DNA of 64,000 nt from CAMYLY01 sp039587215 (GTDB lineage Bacteria > Gemmatimonadota > Gemmatimonadetes > Gemmatimonadales > GWC2-71-9): positions 1 through 64,000 of the forward strand of contig JBDHIW010000002.1 of assembly GCA_039587215.1 (NCBI GenBank), in the 5' to 3' direction. Positions 9,811-19,152 of the stretch are shown here, piece by piece (the first letter of the stretch is position 1; each line of letters opens with the position of its first letter). The position numbers and the translations under genes are program-made. The notes beneath the pieces were generated by a model. That model was not told where the DNA came from, did no database searches, and worked only from the letters and a program-made list of their open reading frames with translations.

Positions 9811-10566
9811 ATGCTAGAGATCCACGACCTGCACGCCGGCATCGACGGCACCGAGATCCTGAAGGGCATCGACCTGTCGGTGCGGCCCGGAGAGGTGCAT
9901 GCCATCATGGGCCCGAACGGGTCGGGCAAGAGCACGCTGGCGCAGGTGCTGGCCGGCCACCCCGCGTACGACGTGACCGGCGGGTCGGTGACGTACAAGG
10001 GCGAGGACCTGCTCGAGATGGAACCGGACGAGCGGGCCGCCGCGGGCGTGTTCCTAGCCTTCCAGTACCCGGTGGAGATTCGGGGCATCACCAACGCGTA
10101 CTTCCTGCAGTCGGCGGTGAATGCGCAGCGGAAGGCGCGCGGGGAAGAGGAGCTCGACACGATCGATTTCGCGACGCTGCTCGAGGAGAAGCTCAAGGCG
10201 ATCGACTGGGACGACGGGCTCGTGTACCGCGCGGTCAACGAAGGATTCTCGGGTGGCGAGAAGAAGCGGAACGAGATTCTGCAGCTGGCCGCTCTCGAGC
10301 CCAGCTTGGCCATTCTCGACGAGACGGACTCGGGTCTGGACATCGACGCCGTGAAGTCCGTCGCCGAGGCCGTGAACCGGTTCCGGTCGCCGGACCGCGC
10401 CTTCATCGTGGTGACGCACTACCAGCGCATCCTGAACTACCTCACCCCCGACCACGTGCACGTACTGGCGCGCGGGAAGGTCGTGCGGTCGGGTGGGAAG
10501 GAACTGGCGCTGGAGCTCGAGGAGAAGGGGTACGACTGGATCACCGCCGATTTGGCGGCGGTCTGA
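9811..10566 (+). CDS. sufC: Fe-S assembly ATPase SufC
   Basis: 251 residues, the usual SufC length. ABC ATPase motifs are all present: Walker A GPNGSGKST (about 33-41), signature FSGGEKKRNE, Walker B LAILDETDSGLD and the switch His in VVTHYQRIL. SufC drives conformational change of the SufB/SufD scaffold rather than membrane transport. It follows sufB by 18 bases, with AGGAAA upstream of the ATG. The gene order B-C-D-S-U is kept intact here. Confidence 0.97.
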   Translation: MLEIHDLHAGIDGTEILKGIDLSVRPGEVHAIMGPNGSGKSTLAQVLAGHPAYDVTGGSVTYKGEDLLEMEPDERAAAGVFLAFQYPVEIRGITNAYFLQSAVNAQRKARGEEELDTIDFATLLEEKLKAIDWDDGLVYRAVNEGFSGGEKKRNEILQLAALEPSLAILDETDSGLDIDAVKSVAEAVNRFRSPDRAFIVVTHYQRILNYLTPDHVHVLARGKVVRSGGKELALELEEKGYDWITADLAAV

Positions 10567-10579
10567 GCGAGGACGACCG

Positions 10580-11926
10580 ATGACACAGACGATCGACCGA
10601 TCCCGCGCTCACGAGCCCTACGTCGCGGCCTTCGACGCCTTCGCGGGCAACGGGGCGGCAGCGGCACCCGACTGGCTCAAGGAACGACGCGCCGCCGCGA
10701 TTGCCCGGTTTGCCGATCACGGGTTTCCCACCACGCGTGAGGAGGCCTGGCGGTTCACCGACCTGAAGCCGCTGCTCGAGACGACGTTCGACCCGGCGGT
10801 CGCCGCGGCCACGCCGGACGCGGCCGCGCTCGCCGCGCTGGGCTTCGCCGACGAGCGGGCAGCGACCCTCGTGGTCGCCAACGGCCGCGTCGCCGCCGAT
10901 GCCGCACCGCTTCCTGAACTGCCCGCTGGGGTGGTGGTCGGGAGTCTCGCGGCGGCGCTGTCCGACGGGAGCCTCCCGCTCGACGCCGTGCTCGCGGCAT
11001 CGGGTATCGACGCGCGGACGCCGTTCGGAGCGCTCAACACGGCGTTCCTGGCCGACGGTGCGCTCGTGTACGTCCCGCGCGGGGTCGCGCTCGACGTGCC
11101 GATCCACGTCGTGTTCCACTCGAGTGGAGCGCACGCGCTGACCGCCGGGCGCCTGTTGGTGGTGCTCGAGGAGGGCGCGACGGCGACCCTGGTCGAGACG
11201 CACACGGGTCCCGAAGGACAGCGCTACTGGAGCAATCCCGTGACGGAGCTGGTGGTGGGCGCGAACGCGCGCCTCGACGCCTATCGGCTCCAGCGGGAGT
11301 CGACCGCGGCGTATCACACGGCGGCGGTGCACTCGCGGGTAGACCGCGACGGCGTGTGCTCGCTCATCACGATGTCGTTCGGGGCCGCGCTCAGCCGTCA
11401 GGACATTGTGGCGGTGCTCGCCGGTCCGGGTGCCGAGAGCACCGTCAACGGCCTGTCGCTCCTGGGCGGCCGGCAGCACGTCGACTACCACACCGTCCTG
11501 GATCACGCGGAGCCGCACTGCAACAGCTGGGAGTACTTCAACGGCGTGTTCGGTGACCGCGCCCGCGGCGTGTTCACGGGGCGCATCATCGTCCGTCCGG
11601 GCGCCCAGAAGACGGACGCCAAGCAGACGAACAACAACGTGCTGCTTTCCGCACAGGCGCGCGCCGATTCGCAACCGCAGCTCGAGATCTACGCCGACGA
11701 CGTGAAGTGCACGCACGGGGCGACGTTGGGGCCGATCGACGACGCGCACCTGTTCTACCTACAGAGCCGCGGCTTGTCGGACGAGGACGCACGGAAGCTG
11801 CTGACGTACGGGTTCGCGTCCGAGATCATCCGTGGCGTGACGTACGAGCGACTCGCCGCGTGGCTCGACGGCTTCGTACAGACACGGCTCGCAGCACTCA
11901 CTGGAGGGGTTACGAGCGAGGGATGA
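10580..11926 (+). CDS. sufD: Fe-S assembly scaffold SufD
   Basis: 448 residues from the ATG at 10580, 13 bases after sufC; an upstream frame through sufC is open but has no homologous character. SufD pairs with SufB in the scaffold complex. The C-terminal half carries the conserved beta-helix core with a Lys-Cys-Thr-His-Gly-Ala stretch (about 377-382) and Asp-Asp-Ala-His-Leu-Phe-Tyr-Leu. The N-terminal helical region with Glu-Glu-Ala-Trp-Arg-Phe is typical. It ends in an ATGA overlap with sufS, indicating coupled translation. Confidence 0.95.
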   Translation: MTQTIDRSRAHEPYVAAFDAFAGNGAAAAPDWLKERRAAAIARFADHGFPTTREEAWRFTDLKPLLETTFDPAVAAATPDAAALAALGFADERAATLVVANGRVAADAAPLPELPAGVVVGSLAAALSDGSLPLDAVLAASGIDARTPFGALNTAFLADGALVYVPRGVALDVPIHVVFHSSGAHALTAGRLLVVLEEGATATLVETHTGPEGQRYWSNPVTELVVGANARLDAYRLQRESTAAYHTAAVHSRVDRDGVCSLITMSFGAALSRQDIVAVLAGPGAESTVNGLSLLGGRQHVDYHTVLDHAEPHCNSWEYFNGVFGDRARGVFTGRIIVRPGAQKTDAKQTNNNVLLSAQARADSQPQLEIYADDVKCTHGATLGPIDDAHLFYLQSRGLSDEDARKLLTYGFASEIIRGVTYERLAAWLDGFVQTRLAALTGGVTSEG

Positions 11927-13188
11927 CGCCCACGGTCGGGGTTCCGGTCTCGACGCGGCACGCCGTTCCGTTCGATGCGGAACGGATTCGCGCGGATTTC
12001 CCGGTCCTCGGCCAGGTCCACAATGGGCGGCCCCTCGTGTATCTCGACAACGCCGCCACCACGCAGAAACCCTGGAGCGTGATCGAGGCGCTGCAGCGGT
12101 ACTACGCCGAGGCGAACGCGAACATCCATCGGGGTGTGTACCGGCTGAGTGCGGAAGCGACACTGGCGTACGAGCGCGTGCGCGCTACGGTGCAACGGTT
12201 TCTGAACGCGCAAGATCCCCACGAGATCGTCTTCGTCCGCGGCACGACGGAAGCGGTCAACCTCGTCGCGCAGAGCTTCCTACGACCGCGGCTCGTCCCC
12301 GGCGACGAAATCCTGCTGTCGGCGATGGAGCATCACTCCAACATCGTGCCGTGGCAGATGGTTGCCGAGGCGACGGGGGCGCGCATCCGCGTGATCCCGA
12401 TGACCGACGCGGGGGAGCTGGACCTCGACGCGGTCGACGGATGCCTGACCGACCGCACCAGGATGTTGTCGGTCGTGCATCTCTCGAATTCACTCGGCAC
12501 CATCAACCCCGTGCACGATCTGATCGCGCACGCGCGTGCGCGCGGCGTGCCGGTTTTCGTGGACGGGGCACAGGCAGCGCCCCATCTGCCGCTGGACGTT
12601 CGAGCGCTGGACTGCGACTTCTACGCCTTCTCCGGTCACAAGGCCTTCGGACCGACGGGCATCGGTGTGCTGTACGGGAAGGCTGCCCACCTCGAGGCGA
12701 TGGTGCCGTATCAGGGTGGGGGCGAGATGATCGACACGGTGACCTTCGAGCGCACGACCTACGCGGCCGCGCCCGCGAAGTTCGAGGCGGGCACCCCGCA
12801 CATTGCGGGGGCGATCGGCCTGGGGGCGGCGCTGGAGTACGTGCACGAACTCCCCTGGGGTGCGGTCGAGGACCACGAGCGTGATCTCCTCGCGTATGCC
12901 ACGACCGCGCTGAGCGACGTGCCGGGCGTGCGCCTCGTGGGCACGGCGGCCGACAAGGCGGCGGTGGTCTCGTTCGTCATGGAAGGCGTGCACGCGCACG
13001 ACATCGGAACGATCGTGGACCAGCACGAGGTCGCGATCCGCACGGGTCATCACTGCACACAGCCGGTCATGGATCGACTGGGGGTGCCGGCCACCGCCCG
13101 GGCGTCCTTCGCGTTCTACAACACGCGCGCCGACGTCGATCGGCTGGTCGCCGCGCTCGGGGAAGTTCGGGAGGTGTTTCAGCTGTGA
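11923..13188 (+). CDS. sufS: Cysteine desulfurase SufS
   Basis: 421 residues. This PLP enzyme takes sulfur from cysteine and passes it to SufU. Lys240 in FSGHKAFGPTG binds PLP, His137-His138 lie over the ring, and Cys378 in TGHHCTQP is the persulfide-carrying residue on its mobile loop. The start ATG overlaps the sufD stop (ATGA, 11923-11926), and its own TGA overlaps the sufU start (GTGA). The short N-terminal extension before the conserved Asp-Phe-Pro is ordinary for group II enzymes. Confidence 0.96.
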   Translation: MTPTVGVPVSTRHAVPFDAERIRADFPVLGQVHNGRPLVYLDNAATTQKPWSVIEALQRYYAEANANIHRGVYRLSAEATLAYERVRATVQRFLNAQDPHEIVFVRGTTEAVNLVAQSFLRPRLVPGDEILLSAMEHHSNIVPWQMVAEATGARIRVIPMTDAGELDLDAVDGCLTDRTRMLSVVHLSNSLGTINPVHDLIAHARARGVPVFVDGAQAAPHLPLDVRALDCDFYAFSGHKAFGPTGIGVLYGKAAHLEAMVPYQGGGEMIDTVTFERTTYAAAPAKFEAGTPHIAGAIGLGAALEYVHELPWGAVEDHERDLLAYATTALSDVPGVRLVGTAADKAAVVSFVMEGVHAHDIGTIVDQHEVAIRTGHHCTQPVMDRLGVPATARASFAFYNTRADVDRLVAALGEVREVFQL

Positions 13189-13646
13189 CCGATCTGCGCG
13201 ACCTCTACCAGCAGGTGATTCTCGATCACAACCGCAGCCCCCGGAACTTCAAGGTGCTCGAGGACGCGAACCGAACTGCCCACGGGTCGAACCCCCTGTG
13301 CGGCGACCGTATGACGCTGTTCGTCCGGGTAGAAGACGACGTGATCCAGGACGTCGGGTTCCAGGGCGCAGGGTGCGCGATCTCGCAGGCGTCGGCCTCT
13401 CTGATGACGAGCTTTGTGAAGGGGAAGTCGACGGAGGACGCCCTCGCGGCGTTCCAGGCGTTCCATGACATGGTGACGAGTGCTGCGACGGTGCCCGTGG
13501 ACGGCAGCGCGCTCGGCAAGCTGGCCGCCCTGGCCGGTGTTCGGCAGTATCCGGCGCGCGTGAAGTGCGCCAACCTCTCCTGGCATACGCTGCACGCGGC
13601 ACTTACGGAGAGCGCGTCGGCCACCACGGAAGACGACAGTGACTGA
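13185..13646 (+). CDS. sufU: Sulfur acceptor/transfer protein SufU
   Basis: 153 residues with the zinc ligands Cys39, Asp41, Cys64 and Cys128 (contexts NPLCGD, GAGCAIS, VKCANL). SufU accepts sulfur from SufS by zinc-ligand exchange and hands it to the SufBCD scaffold. This zinc-type SufU, rather than SufE, matches the Gram-positive and actinobacterial style of SUF system. The GTG start lies inside the sufS stop region. A downstream Rieske gene begins beyond its stop, or overlaps it by eight bases if its GTG is used. Confidence 0.95.
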   Translation: MTDLRDLYQQVILDHNRSPRNFKVLEDANRTAHGSNPLCGDRMTLFVRVEDDVIQDVGFQGAGCAISQASASLMTSFVKGKSTEDALAAFQAFHDMVTSAATVPVDGSALGKLAALAGVRQYPARVKCANLSWHTLHAALTESASATTEDDSD

Positions 13647-13659
13647 AGACGGAGCGACG

Positions 13660-13995
13660 ATGGACGAGAACGCATATCGACGGGTGGCGTCCCTCGGAGA
13701 CCTGCCGGAGGGAACCCCGGTCGCCGTGGAACTCGAGGGCGGGGAGGCCATCTGTTTGGTCCATGTGGCCGGCGAGGTGTTCGCATGCGCGGATCGGTGC
13801 TCGCACGCGGACTTCCCGATGAGCGACGGCGACATGGTGGACGACCACGTCATCGAGTGCCCCCTCCACGGGGCGCAGTTCGACGTTCGTACCGGGGCGG
13901 TGTTGGAGGAGCCGGCGACGGAGCCCTTGGAGACGTTTCGGGTGCGGGTCGACGGCGACGACGTTCTGGTACTGCCCCGCCGACCCAGCGACTAG
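13660..13995 (+). CDS. Rieske-type [2Fe-2S] ferredoxin-like protein
   Basis: 111 residues from the ATG at 13660 (GGAG seven bases upstream); a GTG at 13639 would add seven residues and overlap sufU. The Rieske ligands Cys-x-His (CSH, about residue 46) and Cys-x-x-His (CPLH, about 66) are both present, with the small domain typical of dioxygenase ferredoxins and NirD-like proteins. As the last gene of the suf operon it may carry electrons for cluster assembly or be a SUF client. There is no oxygenase beside it. Its TAG shares CTAG with the next gene on the other strand. Confidence 0.88.
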   Translation: MDENAYRRVASLGDLPEGTPVAVELEGGEAICLVHVAGEVFACADRCSHADFPMSDGDMVDDHVIECPLHGAQFDVRTGAVLEEPATEPLETFRVRVDGDDVLVLPRRPSD

Positions 13996-14723
13996 TCCGT
14001 CGAGGCGAGCGCCTGACACTCCTTTGCGATGGAGGCCAGGGCGCGCCGGGGCAGCGGTGAGACCACCGCCCGCGCCGTCGGTCCTTCGCGCCACACGGCC
14101 ACCTGGTAGCCGTCAGTCGACGCCGTTCGCACGCGCCCGGCGCGGACCGGTCCGCCGAACACCCGATCCGACGGCAACCGGAAGTAGGTGACGGGCATCC
14201 CGTCCTGGAGATAGGCGACCGCCGCCCCGGTCTGGCCGTCCATCGTCGCCACCCGCGCCCCCACGAGCATCGCCCCGTCGATGTCGGGGATGTCCACGTC
14301 GAACCCGAGTTGTGCCTCGAGCCACGTCTCGTACTGCGTGGCGGTCCACTCCGGGCGAAGGAGCATGCTGTCCAGGCCCGCGCGCGCGGTCGTGGCGAGC
14401 CCGCTGGCCACGGTGGTCGGCACTGCGGGCCGCACCAGGAAAAAGAGTGCCGCGGCGGCGGCCATCGGGACCCATGCCCAGCGATGGAGCAGCCGAGGGG
14501 TCGCGCGATCCTCGGTGCGGAGGGCCCGGCTGATGCGGCGGCGCACGGATGCCGGTGCGGCGACCATCGCCAGGGGAGCCAACCGGCGCTGCAGGTGCGA
14601 CTGCCGTTGCCGGTACGACCGACAGCCGGCGCACGCCGCGACGTGCGCCTCCGCGGCGCGGTACGCGACCGAACCGCTGCGGGCGGATGTCTCCAACATC
14701 AAGAGTGCGTCCTGGCAATCCAT
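13992..14723 (-). CDS. Zinc-finger anti-sigma-like membrane protein
   Basis: 243 residues from the ATG at 14721-14723 (GGAGG ten bases upstream); a GTG 31 codons earlier is less likely because the zinc-finger domain begins exactly at this Met. The N-terminus has the zf-HC2 pattern: Cys3, then His-x-x-x-Cys-x-x-Cys near residues 33-40. One membrane helix follows (about 108-123), then an extracytoplasmic domain of about 120 residues. Such proteins normally hold an ECF sigma factor at the membrane, but no sigma gene is adjacent, so it is either an orphan or has a partner elsewhere. Confidence 0.75.
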   Translation of the reverse strand: MDCQDALLMLETSARSGSVAYRAAEAHVAACAGCRSYRQRQSHLQRRLAPLAMVAAPASVRRRISRALRTEDRATPRLLHRWAWVPMAAAAALFFLVRPAVPTTVASGLATTARAGLDSMLLRPEWTATQYETWLEAQLGFDVDIPDIDGAMLVGARVATMDGQTGAAVAYLQDGMPVTYFRLPSDRVFGGPVRAGRVRTASTDGYQVAVWREGPTARAVVSPLPRRALASIAKECQALASTD

Positions 14724-14827
14724 GCAGGCGTGGCCTCCGTGGGTGGGCGGCACCGTAACCGTCCTGACTCGCAAACAAGCCCCGCCGGCCGCCGGTTCCC
14801 GTGGTAGTGCCACCAATGTGGTCCCCT

Positions 14828-14833
14828 TAGCTT
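14828..14833 (+). promoter_or_regulatory. -10 element of the ABC exporter operon
   Basis: TAGCTT followed seven bases later by an A at 14841 as likely start point. This gives a leader of about 23 bases with a GGTGGGG ribosome site before the ATG at 14864. Confidence 0.45.
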
Positions 14834-14863
14834 GCGAGGCATACCGCGAAACGGGTGGGGTGT

Positions 14864-15826
14864 ATGACGACGCACGATACGGTGGTGTCGGTGGCCGGCG
14901 TGACCAAACGCTACGCGGGCCACACGGCGGTACACGACTTGTCGCTCGAGATCCCGAAGGGGGTCATCTACGGGCTTCTGGGCCCCAACGGAGCCGGCAA
15001 GACCACGACGATCCGCATGATCATGAACATCATCGTCCCTGACGAGGGGCGAGTCGAGCTGTTCGGCGGGAACGCCACCGGACGCGCGATGGCGCATCGC
15101 ATCGGGTACCTGCCGGAGGAGCGCGGGCTCTACCGAAAGATGCGGGTGTCGGACTTGCTCGTCTTCCTTGCGGAGATCAAGGGGACTCGCCGCTCGGTGG
15201 CCAAGTCGGAGGCGGAGCGGTGGCTCGAGCGACTCGGGCTCGGTGACTGGCGCGAGAAGAAGATCGACGACCTGTCCAAGGGGATGCAGCAGAAGGTCCA
15301 GTTCATCGCGACCGTCCTGCATCAACCCGATCTCCTCATCCTGGACGAACCGTTCTCGGGCTTCGACCCGGTCAATACGGCGCTGATGAAGGACATCATC
15401 GTGGAATTGGCGCGCGCAGGTACGACCGTGTTGTTCTCGACGCACATCATGGAGCAGGCCGAGAAGCTGTGCCGGGCCGTGTGCATCATCGCTCGCGGGA
15501 CCAAGGTGGTGGACGGTCCGGTGACGGCCGTGAAGCAGCAGCATGGTGGGCGACACGTCATGGTGTCGGTCGACGGGGGGCTCCAGGGTACCGAACGGAT
15601 CTTCGCAGACCGCACCCTCGTGGGGAACGTGGACGACTACGGCCAGTACGCCGAGGTGGAGATGGCGGACGGGGCAACCTCGCAGGCACTGCTGGGCGCG
15701 CTCGTGCAGGCCGGGCTCAACGTGACGCAGTTCCAGGTCGCGGAGCCCACACTCAACAAGATCTTCATCGACCTCGTGGGTCCGGAAGCGACACAGCCGC
15801 GCGCAGAGGAGGTGGTCGATGCGTAA
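14864..15826 (+). CDS. ABC exporter ATP-binding protein (NatA-like)
   Basis: 320 residues from ATG 14864; a GTG three codons earlier is possible. Walker A GPNGAGKTT, signature LSKGMQQKVQ, Walker B LLILDEPFSGFD and a switch His in FSTHIMEQ are present. A C-terminal extension of about 80 residues after the nucleotide-binding domain matches the NatA/CcmA-like group that works with ABC-2 permeases to export sodium, drugs or other compounds. The gene overlaps the permease by eight bases, so the two form one transporter. Confidence 0.9.
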   Translation: MTTHDTVVSVAGVTKRYAGHTAVHDLSLEIPKGVIYGLLGPNGAGKTTTIRMIMNIIVPDEGRVELFGGNATGRAMAHRIGYLPEERGLYRKMRVSDLLVFLAEIKGTRRSVAKSEAERWLERLGLGDWREKKIDDLSKGMQQKVQFIATVLHQPDLLILDEPFSGFDPVNTALMKDIIVELARAGTTVLFSTHIMEQAEKLCRAVCIIARGTKVVDGPVTAVKQQHGGRHVMVSVDGGLQGTERIFADRTLVGNVDDYGQYAEVEMADGATSQALLGALVQAGLNVTQFQVAEPTLNKIFIDLVGPEATQPRAEEVVDA

Positions 15827-17105
15827 GGTCTGGGTAGTGGTCCGCCGGGAGTTCATCGAACGGGTCCGGAACAAGTGGTTCATCGCGTCGACGATCTTGG
15901 GTCCGATCCTCATGGGGGCGCTGATCGTCGTGCCGATTCTGATGGCGGAGCGCGGGGGCCGGGAGCGCACGATCGTCGTGGTAGACGTGACGACGTCCGA
16001 CTTCGGACGGCGCGTGACGGACCGCTTCAGCGGCCGGGTGCCGGTGCAGGCGACGCGGTTGGCGGTGCCGCTGGATCGGCTGGAGGCGGTTGCGGATTCT
16101 TTGGCGGGACTGGTCGGTACGCAGGCGGAGCAGGCGGCGATCGACGGCTTCCTGATCCTGACGGATGCCACCGTGGAGGACGGCAGTGCGGAATACCGCG
16201 GCGGGAATGTCTCTTCGCTGGTCGACATGAGCGTCCTGGAGCGCGTCGTGCGCGAGGTGGTCCTGGTGGAGCGGCTCAATCGGGTGGGGGTCGACCCCGC
16301 GCTGGTCTCGAGGGCGACGATTCCCGTGTCGCTGACGACCGTGGGCATCCGCGGTGGGAAGGCGACCGAAGATTCGGGGGAGGCCACGTTCCTGCTGGCG
16401 TATGCGCTGTGGTTCATCCTGTACATGGCGATTCTCCTCTACGGCGCCCAGGTGTCGGGGTCGGTCGTCGAGGAGAAGACGTCACGGGTGATCGAGGTCC
16501 TGATCTCGAGCCTGAGACCGTTCGAGCTTCTCGGTGGGAAGATCGTTGGCGTCGGCGCGGTGGGCCTTTTCCAGTTCCTGATTTGGGGGATCTCCGGGAA
16601 GGTGATGCTCGACCAGAGCGAGACCATCGCCGGGTGGTTCAACGTGGACCTTGCGGGCGCGACGAGTTTTTCGCTCCCCGTGGTGCCGGCCTCGACGATC
16701 GTCATCTTCCTCGTCTACTTCTTCCTCGGGTACTTCCTGTACGCAGCGATGTTCGCGGCCACGGCGGCGATGTCGGGCAGCGAGGCGGAATCACGGCAGG
16801 CGCAGTTCCCGGTGATCATGCTGCTCATGATCCCGACCGTGCTGATGCTGAGCATCCTGCAGCAACCGGACGGCGAAGTCGCGGTGGCACTGTCGCTGAT
16901 CCCCTTCTGCTCCCCGATCGCGATGCCGGTGCGGTGGGCGGCGGCCGAGGTGCCGATCGGTGAAGTGGCGCTGTCCATCGCGCTTCTTGCGGCGACGCTC
17001 CTGCTGGTGACGTGGGTCGCCGGGCGGATCTACCGCGTTGGCATACTCATGTACGGCAAGCGTCCCAACATGGCGGAACTCGCCCGCTGGGTGCGGACGC
17101 GGTAG
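15819..17105 (+). CDS. ABC-2 type permease (NatB-like)
   Basis: 428 residues: one N-terminal membrane helix (about 22-43), a large extracytoplasmic domain (about 45-190), then five to six helices. The cytoplasmic segment between helices has Glu-Glu-Lys-x-Ser-Arg-Val-x-Glu, the conserved element of NatB/YhaP-type permeases that contacts the ATPase. Pairs with the preceding ATPase. Substrate unknown; sodium or drug export is typical of the family. A strong intrinsic terminator follows 30 bases after the stop. Confidence 0.9.
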   Translation: MRKVWVVVRREFIERVRNKWFIASTILGPILMGALIVVPILMAERGGRERTIVVVDVTTSDFGRRVTDRFSGRVPVQATRLAVPLDRLEAVADSLAGLVGTQAEQAAIDGFLILTDATVEDGSAEYRGGNVSSLVDMSVLERVVREVVLVERLNRVGVDPALVSRATIPVSLTTVGIRGGKATEDSGEATFLLAYALWFILYMAILLYGAQVSGSVVEEKTSRVIEVLISSLRPFELLGGKIVGVGAVGLFQFLIWGISGKVMLDQSETIAGWFNVDLAGATSFSLPVVPASTIVIFLVYFFLGYFLYAAMFAATAAMSGSEAESRQAQFPVIMLLMIPTVLMLSILQQPDGEVAVALSLIPFCSPIAMPVRWAAAEVPIGEVALSIALLAATLLLVTWVAGRIYRVGILMYGKRPNMAELARWVRTR

Positions 17106-17135
17106 CGGGAAAGGGACTCCGGGTCGTGCGGTACA

Positions 17136-17174
17136 CGCGGGGCGGTCACGAGGTGGCCGCCCCGCGTTTTCGTT
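17136..17174 (+). terminator. Intrinsic terminator of the ABC exporter operon
   Basis: A 14-base-pair stem (17136-17149 with 17153-17166, one G-U pair) closes a GAG loop and is followed at once by TTTTCGTT. It is the clearest terminator in the window and isolates mnmG transcription from the exporter. Confidence 0.9.
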
Positions 17175-17189
17175 CCCCGGGTGCGCGGC

Positions 17190-17195
17190 TATCTT
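17190..17195 (+). promoter_or_regulatory. -10 element of mnmG, leaderless type
   Basis: TATCTT ends seven bases before the ATG at 17203, so the transcript should begin at or beside the A of the start codon. No ribosome site is present. Confidence 0.55.
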
Positions 17196-17202
17196 CTGGC
17201 GC

Positions 17203-19067
17203 ATGGCGGACCGGTATGACGTGATCGTGATCGGGGGCGGGCACGCGGGCATCGAAGCGGCGTGCGCGGCAAGTCGCATGGGAGCCAGCACGCTCGTGCT
17301 CACGGCGAACCTCGAGACCATCGGGCAGATGTCCTGCAATCCGGCCATCGGCGGCATCGCCAAGGGGACGGTGGTGCGGGAGGTCGATGCGCTGGGTGGG
17401 ATCATGGGCCGGGCGACCGATCGGTCGACGCTGCAGTTCCGGATGCTGAACCGCTCGAAGGGGGCTGCGGTCTGGTCGCCGCGGGCTCAGTGCGACCGCG
17501 GTCTGTACCGTCGTGCCGCGCGGTGGCTCCTGGAGTCACAACCGAACGTGGTCACGGTGCAGGGGACGGTGGTGCGTCTGCGTCTGGACGGTGTGCGGGT
17601 GACGGGTGTCGAGACGACCGACGGACGCTGCTACGAGGCTGCAGCTGTCGTCCTCACCGCTGGGACGTTCTTGCGCGGACGCATTCACATCGGAACCACG
17701 ACGCGCGTCGACGCCGGTCGGGCCGGCGATCCGCCGGCCGTCGCCATCGCAGAGCAGCTGGAAGACCTGGGTCTCGAGCCGCGGCGCTTCAAGACAGGAA
17801 CGCCACCGCGGATCGATGGGCGGTCGGTGGACTTCTCCGCGTTGGAGCGCCAGGACGGGGAGTGGCCTGACTACCGGTTCTCGGTGTACGAGCGAGCCTC
17901 GCGCCCCGAGGAGCGTCCCTGCTGGATCGCGTGGTCGGGCAGCGAGCTGCACACGATCGTCGAGCGTCACCTCGAGGAGTCGGCGCTCTACGGGGGCGAG
18001 ATCTCCGGACGCGGTCCGCGATACTGCCCATCGATCGAAGACAAGATCGTGCGGTTTCCGAACGCCGAGCGCCACCAGATCTTCCTCGAGCCCGAAGGGC
18101 TCGACACGCACGAACTCTACGTCAACGGCTTGTCTACTTCCCTCCCGGTTGACGTTCAAGTCGTTATGCTGCAAGCAGTTACGGGTTTGTCAACCGTAAG
18201 GATGACACGACCGGGGTACGCGATCGAGTACGACTACTTCCCGCCGACGCAGCTGGCCCCGTGGCTCGAGACGCGGACCGTCGAGGGACTCTTCCTCGCC
18301 GGGCAGGTCAACGGATCGACAGGATACGAGGAGGCGGCGGCGCAGGGGATCGTTGCAGGGATCAACGCTGCGCGCAGAGGAAGGGGAGAGGAGCCCGTCG
18401 TACTGGGACGTGATGACGCATATGTCGGCGTGCTCGTCGACGACTTGATCACAAAGGGTGTCGACGAGCCGTATCGGCTGTTCACGTCGCGGGCCGAGTA
18501 TCGGCTGCTGCTGCGGCAGGACAATGCGGGCTTGGCCCGCTCGCCTCGGAACTGGGTCTGCTTACCGATGAGGAGCGTCGTACCCTGGACGAACGGACCG
18601 ATTCCACTGAGAAACTGGCGCAGTTCGTCAACGAGACATGGGTGGACCGGGATGCCGCAAACAGCCTGCTTAGCGTGGCCGGCGGAGCGCTCGTCGATTC
18701 TCCGCGTCTGCTCGGTGACCTGGTCAAGCGGCCGGAGCTCCGCCTCCGCGATCTGCTGAGTGCGCTCGGGCACGACGGGGTGGTCGACTCGGAGGTTCTG
18801 TTGAGCGTCGAGACGGAGGCGAAGTACGAGGGCTATTTGGAGCGCGAAAGGGAGATGGCGAGACGAATGAGCGAGCTGGCGCACTTCCGGCTCCCGGCCG
18901 AGCTGCCGTATCTCTCGTTCGCGAGCCTGAGCACTGAGGCGCGTCAGAAGCTCGACACGGTCCGGCCGGATTCACTGGCTCGAGCAGGAAGAATCCCGGG
19001 CATCTCGCCATCGGATCTCCAGAACCTCGTTGTCGAGGTTCTCCGACACGGACGCACTGCGGCGTAG
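17203..19067 (+). pseudogene. mnmG: tRNA uridine-5-carboxymethylaminomethyl enzyme MnmG, frameshifted as read
   Basis: MnmG with MnmE modifies the wobble uridine of several tRNAs. From ATG 17203 the FAD-binding Gly-Gly-Gly-His-Ala-Gly motif and the family core read normally to about 18540 (Leu-Leu-Leu-Arg-Gln-Asp-Asn-Ala). The frame then turns into unrelated sequence, while the proper C-terminal domain continues in the frame one base back, from about 18537 (Pro-Leu-Ala-Ser-Glu-Leu-Gly-Leu) to the TAG ending at 19067. Relative to family spacing about seven bases are missing, or one base plus two codons. Both halves look well conserved, so an assembly or sequencing error is more likely than true decay. 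Neighbours (parS, parAB) fit the usual origin-proximal position. Confidence 0.85.
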
Positions 19068-19116
19068 GCCGCCAACCCAACCGAACGCAACCCTACCAGC
19101 CACAGCACCGGGATGG

Positions 19117-19132
19117 TGTTTCACGTGAAACA
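19117..19132. other. parS centromere site 1
   Basis: A perfect copy of the 16-base bacterial parS palindrome, TGTTTCACGTGAAACA, 50 bases after mnmG and 150 bases before parA. ParB loads here and spreads; ParA then segregates the origin region. Confidence 0.97.
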
Positions 19133-19152
19133 CCACGGGAAGCACAGCGCGG

